Shown here: piece by piece, positions 57,231-64,000 of the stretch | How the letters are laid out: every line of letters begins with the position of its first letter | How positions within the stretch are numbered: position 1 is the stretch's first letter | Assembly: GCA_947095535.1 (NCBI GenBank) | Contig: OX352772.1 | Span: 228,728,051-228,792,050 of the forward strand | Direction: 5' to 3' | Length of the DNA stretch: 64,000 nt | Source of the DNA: Poecilobothrus nobilitatus | Taxonomy: Eukaryota; Arthropoda; Insecta; Diptera; Dolichopodidae | Notes under the pieces: generated by a model | Databases searched by the model: none | The model's input: the letters and a program-made list of their open reading frames with translations, nothing else | What the model was told of the DNA's origin: nothing | Made by a program: the position numbers and the translations under genes

Positions 57231-58662
57231 TCCTGGTTTTAAAATTTCTCCTTGAACAAAGTTAGGATATTTAGAACCTCTAGTTGATGTTGATGTTGCA
57301 AGTTTTTTATTGTTGTTTGTGCTAGAAAACGGAATAGCAAAATAATTTAATAACAGTTTATTTTTGTCAGTGTTAAACTTCGTGTTGGTGTTAGTAGGTG
57401 AAATCTCTAAAATACAAATTTTTTTATTATTGCACTTTTTTTCCATCGCTTGTAATTAATTATATTTCAAACTTTGGATATAGGTACAACAACTTTGAAA
57501 GATTTGTATTTTGGTTTATATCTAAGATTCTTAGGGGTAAGTTTGACTTCTTTAATATTATTTAAATTAAAAGTATTTTTTAAAAACTTACTAAGATAAT
57601 TGGAAGTTGTTGACGCTGCAAAATTGGAAAAGTATAAGATAGTTACAGGTTCATGATGTTTCTTAGTTGATTTCTGATCGATGACAGTATTAATATCTTT
57701 GATATTTGGAAGAATAAACTGAACTTTCTTTGCAGTAGAACTGTGTTGAACTTCTTCTGTTGATGCTAAAGTTGAGAATGATGGTGGTAAGATAGCCAAA
57801 TTGTTACAACATTGTAGAATTTCACTAAGTAATGAATTGTCATTGGTATTATTAGATGATGTATTTGATTTTGAATCCAAAGCATCATTAGTCACTTTAT
57901 TAGTGAATTCCACCGTTTGAGAGGCTATAGGCTTAAACAAAAAGGAATTATGAAATGAATTGTAGCTGAACGGTTTGTCAGTTTGAGTCCAATGTCATTT
58001 GAATTTTGACTTAGATACATTTGATTGTATCTAAACTTGTCGAAAGATATATCCAAACTAGCATCGACCTTAATTCTCCCCATATTCACTATTTCCTTTT
58101 TAAGTGAACCTATTTGATCAGTCAGTTTATCTGCAATATCTGAAGGTTGACTATTTAGCTTTGAATCAAAAAGTTTCTGTAGCTGTAAGATAATAGATGA
58201 CATTAACTCACTAGTCAACGTATTTAAAGATTCATTTAATCTATTTAGTATGGAGAGAAACTCATCATTTTTAGAAACCAAATTCTGCTTCAGTTGATCT
58301 TTTTGTTTGTCAGATGTACTGCTCAGTATCATATTCAGTGATTAGTAGTCTTTTACCATTTCATTAAAAGATGCTGAGTTACATTTTATAGTGCCATGAC
58401 ATTTAGCTGGAAGTCCTGTGTATTCATCTTCTATGTTATTGAAGGATGTTTTGACTTCGTTCAATAACATATTCATACTGTCATGATAATCCAAGTATGA
58501 TTCACAAACAAAATACTGAGCCAAGAACGTGGAATACTATCCTCTAGGAGCATTTACGCAGATTCCGTGGAAGCGTTTCTTGCAAAAACTATTGCATGTT
58601 ACAAATTCAGTTTTTGTATCGAAAACTGTACAGATAGAGCTGTCACATTTATTTGTATTCAT
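57231..58662 (-). pseudogene. LINE-B ORF1, PHD-like finger, coiled coil, C-terminal domain
   Basis: ATG at 58662. A Cys-rich PHD-like start (CDSSIC, then CNSFCKKRFHGICVN) followed by TAG, then an open piece 58342-58524. A coiled-coil-like piece follows (57925-58332: SILNRLNESLNTLTSEL, LTDQIGSLKKEIVN). The C-terminal domain is at 57467-57940, with PVTILYFSN, FNLNNIKEVKLTPKN, YKSFKVVVPISKV and, past a stop, WKKSAIIKKFVF. The order is that of CR1/Jockey-group ORF1. Several stops and shifts. 57231-57446 may be ORF1 end or spacer. Confidence 0.7.
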
Positions 58663-59016
58663 GTTTGTTTATTTTTTTTTTTTTAAATTGTGTTAAAAAA
58701 GTAAAACCTTCTTATTTTTAATTATAACAATTTAAAATATTGTGTCAGCAAATATTGTAATTGTTATATTTAACACAAAAACACAGCACAGTTTTCTAGT
58801 TTTTTTTTTAAAGAAAAAAAAAAAATTATTTCAAGTTCTTCTAAATTCTTTTATTTCTGATGTAATTAACTTTTTTTTCTATTGCTTTGTTCATATATTT
58901 TTTTTATTATTCTTTTATTTAAGTTATGACTATAGGTAAAAAATTAAAGAAATTACAAGAATTTAAAATTTAAAATAAGCACGTCTACTTAATTCAGCGT
59001 CAGAATTGTGAATGAA
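58663..59016 (-). other. 5' UTR of LINE-B
   Basis: Leader between the LINE edge at about 59016 and the ORF1 ATG; A/T-rich, no obvious promoter motif. Its presence indicates that LINE-B was full length. Confidence 0.6.
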
Positions 59017-59069
59017 TAATATAATATAATATTTAAAATTATATTTACTATTTTGTAATTTAATATACA
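59017..59069 (-). mobile_element. Family-H remainder between LINE-B and errantivirus-2
   Basis: ATAATATAATATTTAAAATT to TTAATATACA, continuing the reverse H piece cut at 48499 and ending at the errantivirus LTR. In complete H copies TATACA is followed by TTTACC, so TATACA is the insertion target. Confidence 0.75.
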
Positions 59070-59483
59070 AGTTAAATTTTAATAAGACTCCGTATATAAA
59101 AATTTAAATAAAAAGACTTTATTAAATTTTTCTTAATATTTTAAATAATTTTATTTTTACAAACTTTCAATACTTATTACATTGGAAATCAATAATATAA
59201 TGAATTTAATCGATAATCTTTTTTAGTTCAGAACATATCAATCGCATATTTTGTTGATTAGTTGTTTATTTTAAAACAAAGATAAAAACTGCAAGCTGGT
59301 TAAAATTTTAGTATTTCCTAAAATCGTTAATAATACAAAGTTGAATGATTTATATTGATAATAATAACAAAGTTGAATGAAATCGAAAGTAGTACAAAGT
59401 TGAATGAATGAATAAGCAAAATAAGCATAATTTGGAGTTAATTTAAATAGTAGTGTTGGAGATTTGGTGCTAAATCGGTAACT
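59070..59483 (-). repeat. 3' LTR of errantivirus-2
   Basis: 414 bp, minus-strand start AGTTACCGATTTAGC and end AAAATTTAACT. Contains the motif AATACAAAGTTGAATGA three times (about 59330-59410, plus strand). The partner LTR lies beyond the right edge. Confidence 0.8.
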
Positions 59484-59497
59484 CTTCCCTCTTCAAA
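59484..59497 (-). promoter_or_regulatory. Polypurine tract of errantivirus-2
   Basis: On the minus strand TTTGAAGAGGGAAG directly before the LTR start AGTTACC. Confidence 0.75.
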
Positions 59498-59518
59498 TGT
59501 CCACATTTGATGAATTGA

Positions 59519-61080
59519 TTAAAAAAACGGTGTATCGTAAAATTTCTTTCTTCGAACTTCAGGTTTGGATCTAGTAACTGGTTCTGGTGGTGGATTCTCA
59601 GGTTTCACATCATCATTATTTTTTCTGTTTATTTCTAAATCTTCAATTGCAATAGGACTCGAGTGATCGTTATTAATTATAATTTTGTCCTTTTTCTTAA
59701 GGAGTAAAGTACAGACTACTCCTAAGAATAACATTATCGTGATTGTTGAGATGCTATAATTGATGAAATTATCGATGTACTTTTCTTCTTGTAACTTACT
59801 TATATGCTTAGTATTATTTATATCAATTTCTTTTAACAATTATTCCAAAGATAAATGCTCATGAAATTGGTTTGTCACGGTTTTGGTTGTAAAATAGCTG
59901 GTAAGATCTTGAATGTTGTAATTTCCTTTGATACAAAAGTTCTGTTAAGAATTGTGATATTTGCATTATCAAACTTGATAACATAAGTACCAGTAAGATT
60001 GTGCTGCTCACGATTTATTAATATTGTGCCGTTAAACTGATTTAGTAAGATTACGCCTTCATCTATTTCCTTAATTGTTGGTATGTGTTGATTATTGGTA
60101 ATACTGCAATTTGAATTTCTACTTTTTAGAAGATTCGGTATGCAAGTGAAGTCTTCCAAACTTATAAGATTATCTTTTTTACAAATAGATATTGAATTTA
60201 TTGTTTTACAATAATTATTTTTTTATACCAAACATTAGATTATTATTAGTTAAAATTTTTGAAAAATTTATTTCATTTACAACATTATTTATTTTTATTG
60301 GTTTTAATAATAATTTATCATATATTTCTAAACTAGTTAACGGTATTTCAATAATATAAAACAAGCAAGTGCCATTGGAAATTATTTTTAAATTTGCAAA
60401 ATCTAAAGCTTCCTCTGGGCTAGAATATGGTAGCCTTTCTTTATCTAGAACATCTGTTACAATTTCAATTTCAGATTTAGAAAGCAATACTGCATTTATG
60501 ACTCCTACTCTTGCCCAGTGGATAGCATACTTTAAATTAATTATCTCTTCCTTAATAAGTTTTAATTTATATTGTATCTCTAATATAGGTTGATTAGTTA
60601 CAATATTATTTTGCCTAATTTCTTTTAAAATTTGATTTGTACGTTGAGTTATATTGTTTAACCTATCATTATAAATACCCTTAATTATTACCTGTTTATT
60701 ACTATTATCCAATATGTTATGAAGTTTTTTCTTTATTAATACACAGTCATCATGATCTGGAGTTCCAGCGATCCACTTACACGTTGTTCCTAAAAAATTA
60801 ATTGATCTTTTTCTTCTACCTTGGTTAAATTCCTTTATGAACTCTTTTATCTGGGATATCTCATGATTAATGTAAGGTTGAAGCGGATGTGAGCCATTTA
60901 TATGAGTTACAATGACGCTTTCAATTTCTTCTACTGTCTGCTGTAAAATGCTGAGATCAGTAACATGAAGTAATTTAAATTTTTCTTCCTGCATTTTGGC
61001 ACTTCCAACATGAATGGCTATTATGTGTGAATTGGAATAGTCCAGAATCAGTATTTTCCCTAGTATTGCTTGTAGGAAAA
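59519..61080 (-). pseudogene. env: env of errantivirus-2, frame-shifted
   Basis: The envelope glycoprotein of errantiviruses is a fusion protein related to baculovirus F. Main open piece 60215-60994 (259 codons): a furin-type cleavage site RRKR at about residue 60-63, directly followed by the fusion-peptide hallmark INFLGTTCKWIAGTPDHDD, then long helices and the end of the ectodomain. Two further pieces follow after frame changes in A-rich runs: 59875-60159 (Cys-containing, N-glycosylation sites) and 59519-59839 with a membrane anchor (ISTITIMLFLGVVCTLLL) and a proline-rich cytoplasmic tail ending KKFYDTPFF. The part before the cleavage site is short or degraded, and no signal peptide is visible. 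Not functional as it stands. Confidence 0.85.
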
Positions 61081-61294
61081 ACCTAAAATAGTTAAGTTAA
61101 TTTTTAATTTTTAATATTTGATTTATGAATTATCCTATTAGAGTTAATTATAACTGTAGTGTTATTATTTCGTTTTACTATTTCTTTTATATAACGATGT
61201 GTTAACTTTGACCCTAGCCTTTTGTTATGTTTTACATAAATAGTTTGACCTATCTCATATTGTTTTAGAGGTTTTCTATTTTTATTATGGAACT

Positions 61295-62277
61295 TTAAAT
61301 TTTTAACTGTTTTTCCTTAATTTTTGCTATATTAGATAACCTAGTTTTCTCAAATTCTTCTCTGGTCGTGTTAGGAGTTCTCCCAAGAAAAAGTTCTGTA
61401 GGTTTTTTTCCGGTAGTTGAGTGTATGGTGTAATTATACTCGTATACTGCTCTTTCGAGAAGTTCTTCAAATGATTGATTTGTACCCTCAGCTTTGAGAC
61501 ATCTCATTATTTCAGACAGAGTCGAGTGAAATCTTTCAATCTGACGGTTTACCTCGCTTTTATACGGTGGAGTGGTGAATACATTAATTTTTAATTCATC
61601 CTCCATCATGGCTTTAATAGGAGCCGAATTTAGTGATTTCTCATTGTCTATTATTACCCATTCTGGGACACCGTAATAAAACAAAATGTCTCGTAATGCC
61701 AGTCTCACATGTTCTATTGCTCTGCTTACAATCATTCTTGCTTGAGCAAATTTAGTTAATTTATCTATTGCGGTTAGAACTAACTTTGATTCCGTTGAGA
61801 ATATGTCAATACGCAAAGTATGTCCTGAGTAGGTTGGTATTGGTGATTGAATTTTGCGATTAGTAGGATGTCTATCGTATTTGTTTTCTTGACAGATTGA
61901 ACAATTCTTTACTAAATTCCTCACTCTACTAGCCATTTTTGGGAAGTAATATTTTTGAAGAATATTTTTGAAGGAAGGAAGGATAGTTTATTCTCCTCTG
62001 AATTTATATGTGGACGACGATGTGTTGTCATTATTATCTCATCTTGTTCATCGTTAGTTTTGATATCTATTAAAAAGATTCGTGTAGAGCGAATTTTGTA
62101 GTTTTGAAAATGATGTGGATAAATCTGCTGTATTTTTCCCATGATGTTTTCGTCTGTCATAATACCATTCAAGTTGTGGGGGTTAAGATATTTTTTTAAG
62201 ATGTCAATTAAATTATTTTCAGAAAATTCGGGTTGTATAAGAATATTTCTATTAAAGTTTGGAAAAGGATGATCCAA
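61295..62277 (-). pseudogene. pol: Integrase of errantivirus-2
   Basis: The piece 61921-62277 gives the region before and into the zinc-binding domain (HRRPHINSEENK). After a frame change, 61295-61936 gives CSICQENKYDRHP, LRIDIFSTES (first Asp), VIIDNEKSLN (second Asp) and NRQIERFHST (Glu). The normally invariant NGQ is NRQ, and TDNE is IDNE. The C-terminal domain continues in broken frames to about 61130. 61081-61294 shows only that tail. Confidence 0.8.
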
Positions 62278-62505
62278 TTCTTAAGTAGTATTATTGCCTA
62301 CTTTTAATATTATTTGGTTGCGGAAACTATTCAAAGGTGCTTCAACAAATGAATACAATTATGGGATGAACTATCATCGCTATGTTGGGTCATAGTCAAT
62401 GTGTTAATTTCTGTCTCTGAAACTATTCTTGATTTTTGCTTCTTCGATAAGAGTTATGGCAATGTGTTTTGATTTATTTTTGAACACTCGTCCTCCTTCC
62501 CCTCT
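62278..62505 (-). pseudogene. pol: RNase H scar of errantivirus-2
   Basis: After the reverse transcriptase a TGA (62506 region) is followed by RGEGGRVFKNKSKHIAITL, the usual linker, then almost immediately by sequence from behind RNase H (IVSETEINTL). The RNase H catalytic core, roughly 130 codons, is missing. Confidence 0.6.
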
Positions 62506-63650
62506 TCAAAGGGATGTCAGAGGTTCGGCAATTTTCGCATAATCGAAAATAAAAGGCCTGTAATACCCTGACATACCAAGGAACGATCTTAAACCTTTCA
62601 GTGTCCTAGGAATAGGTAAATCACAAATTGAGTTTATTATGAATCTTAGAAATTCAATTTCCTTTTGAAGAAACTCGCATTTGTCCAGTTGAACTTTAAG
62701 GTAGGCCTCTTCTAACGTTTCGAAAATTATTTCAAGATTTTTTAAATGTTCGCCCTCGTTCTTTCCGTAAATAATTATATCATCGATATAGACGTAACAT
62801 CTTTTCCCTATATGCACTCTTAATATATCGTCGAGCGCTCTTTGAAAAATCGCAGGTGCATTTTTCAGTCTAAAAGGAAGACGAGTAAACTCGTATTTCC
62901 CATTAGTAACTGAAAAGGCAGTTTTCTCTATATCGCATTCCCTTAAAGGAATTTGATGGAAGCCGCTTTTTAGATCTATTATCGAAAATAACTTATTTTG
63001 GCCAAGGTTTGTTATTACCTCATTAATTTCTGGTATGGGATATTTATCCGCTATGGTAATAGAATTTAATTTTCTATAATCTATTTCCATTCTATATTTT
63101 TCCCTATCTTTTTAGGGACGATCCATACTGGTGAGTTGTAGGGCGATCTAGATGGTCTTATTATACCGTCTAAAAGTAGTTCTTTTATTTGCTTATCAAT
63201 TTCCTGTTTTAAACACATCGGATATGGGTATGATTTGGAATAAACAGGATCTTGGGTAGAAGTTCTGATTTCACCTTTAACTATTGTAGTATATTTATAT
63301 GTAAGACTTTCTTTTGGATCAGAGAACAAATTTAGATATTTTCCTACAACGAATTTTAATTTCTTTTCTAACTCGATATTAAGGTGAGACCTTCTTATAC
63401 AAATATTGTGAACTGAATCCGAAATATGTTGTTTGAGAGAAATTTTAATGTTGGGTTTTAGAATAAGTAAATTTTCGTTTGTATGTATTACTGCGTTTAA
63501 ATTTTTTAGACTATCATTTCCTATAATACCATCAAATGAAGTTAGTTGAGGTAAAATATAAAATATTAACTTGGGTATTTTAGAACCGAAAAGATTTATG
63601 TGAGGATAATGAGTGATAACTGTATTTCCATTTATTGAATTGTTGGACAT
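62506..63650 (-). CDS. pol: Reverse transcriptase of errantivirus-2 (two pieces)
   Basis: 63081-63650 (protease tail FDGIIGNDSLKNLNA, then DPVYSKSYPYPM and RPSRSPYNSPVWIVPKK) and 62506-63090 (MEIDYRKLN, YPIPEINEVI, LFSIIDLKSGFHQI, YVYIDDIIIYGK, FLGMSGYYRPFI), which overlap by a few bases through a frame change at the FQK/K run. The catalytic YIDD is intact. The otherwise invariant LPFGLKNAP reads LPFRLKNAP. Pol makes the DNA copy of the viral RNA. Confidence 0.85.
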
Positions 63651-63790
63651 TAAAAAATGGATTTTTTATCAAATATGGACGGATATAATTTTTATTAGAC
63701 CCAGTGCCTATTAAAAATTTTAACATTTTACCGTTCCTCACCTCATGCTCGATATATGGAATTGAAGAACTGGTTAGTCTAAAAAATCAA
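63651..63790 (-). pseudogene. pol: Protease active site of errantivirus-2, altered
   Basis: Reads MLKFLIGTGSNKNYIRP, where the family has DTGS: the catalytic Asp is Gly. It follows the gag end closely, as expected for a gag-pol frameshift arrangement. Confidence 0.65.
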
Positions 63791-64000
63791 AGTTTTGATT
63801 AGAACTTGTATTTTATCACAACAATTCGGGCATTATAATTTTTGTATCACAACAATTCGGGCATTTCATTTTTGTTTCTTTATCTTTATTTTGATAAATT
63901 TCTGTATGAAAAATTCTTTGAAATTTATTGGGCTGATGCGTTCGTAAAGAAATATTATTTTTTTGTTATTAAAATTCGGGGTTGTTTGAGCCCTATTTTG
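63780..64000 (-). pseudogene. gag: End of gag of errantivirus-2 (cut by window edge)
   Basis: Minus-strand frames include TNTSSNQNFDFLD with a stop, matching the gag end of errantivirus-1 in position and style (STYFNEVNFLE). A 17-bp TATCACAACAATTCGGG duplication at about 63816-63862 interrupts it. Stops upstream. Too little to say more. Confidence 0.5.

Larger units (their letters stand above)
48500..59016 (-). mobile_element. LINE-B (CR1/Jockey-group), interrupted by LINE-A
   Basis: A full-length non-LTR retrotransposon on the minus strand: 5' UTR (58663-59016), ORF1 with PHD-like zinc finger and coiled coil, ORF2 with endonuclease and reverse transcriptase, 3' UTR and a (TAAAA)n-like tail (48500-48532). 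It is inserted in a family-H copy whose sequence resumes at 59017; TAATAT occurs at both edges (48494-48499, 59017-59022) and may be the target duplication. Own length without LINE-A is about 5.55 kb. Numerous stops and frameshifts; inactive. Confidence 0.85.
59070..64000 (-). mobile_element. Errantivirus-2 (gypsy-group endogenous retrovirus with env), 5' part outside window
   Basis: Minus-strand provirus seen from its 3' LTR to the end of gag. Order: gag end (63780-64000), protease, reverse transcriptase, RNase H (mostly deleted), integrase, env, purine tract, LTR. Its LTR is unrelated in sequence to that of errantivirus-1 apart from the AGTTA...TAACT ends. Every gene has breaks. Confidence 0.85.

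Noticed and set aside
56700..57446. 248-codon open frame on the minus strand
   Set aside because: Most of it is translated ATT/GTT microsatellite (Asn, then Ile/Thr runs); only the first ~75 codons could be real LINE sequence.
1..64000. A host protein-coding gene with introns
   Set aside because: Looked for conserved motifs in all frames; every recognisable protein belongs to a mobile element. Small exons could still be missed.

Overview
The window is a very AT-rich, gene-poor stretch of eukaryotic repeat DNA. It most likely comes from a higher fly (Brachycera/Schizophora). The reasons are two errantivirus-type (gypsy-group) endogenous retroviruses, one with a recognisable env gene, dispersed non-autonomous elements with GTCC/GGAC microsatellites and TTATACCC...GGGTATAA hairpin ends like dipteran DINE-1/Helitron-type repeats, and abundant TATG/TACA microsatellites. 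I see no host protein-coding gene, no functional tRNA or rRNA gene and nothing bacterial. The organism is an inference.

Layout. 1-306: 3' end of a LINE. About 1060-4186: first copy of a multi-kilobase repeat called R here. It carries a tRNA-derived SINE and a 42-codon reading frame, and is split by a 1.08-kb element (family E). 4187-5632: rearranged family-H element. 6610-6987: MITE-like element. 7643-10890: ruined Ty3/gypsy retrotransposon. 11740-14918: uninterrupted R copy in inverse orientation. 16355-19104: two family-H copies. 19105-27993: errantivirus-1 on the minus strand, with LTRs, primer-binding site, purine tract and nearly open pol, but env reduced to its last ~50 codons. 28504-28735: second tRNA-like SINE. 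28990-47482: another R copy swollen by family H, E and C insertions and by a nearly perfect 6,156-bp tandem duplication (32669-38824 and 38825-44980). 48500-59016: a minus-strand LINE (LINE-B) with a plus-strand LINE (LINE-A, 50712-55667) inserted into its ORF2 and flanked by a 12-bp target duplication. 59070 to the right edge: errantivirus-2 on the minus strand with env.

The window contains its own controls. For five insertions of families H and E, a second copy of the same target without the insertion is present elsewhere in the window. This fixes element ends and shows insertion after a run of A with no clear target duplication beyond AA. The nesting gives an order of events: H element first, then LINE-B into H, then LINE-A into LINE-B, with errantivirus-2 in the remaining H fragment.

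All protein-coding elements are damaged (stops, frameshifts, changed protease active sites, lost RNase H or polymerase motifs). The two errantiviruses and LINE-B all lie on the minus strand. A graveyard of same-strand, nested errantivirus and LINE relics is what piRNA-producing loci of flies look like, but only small-RNA data could show this.
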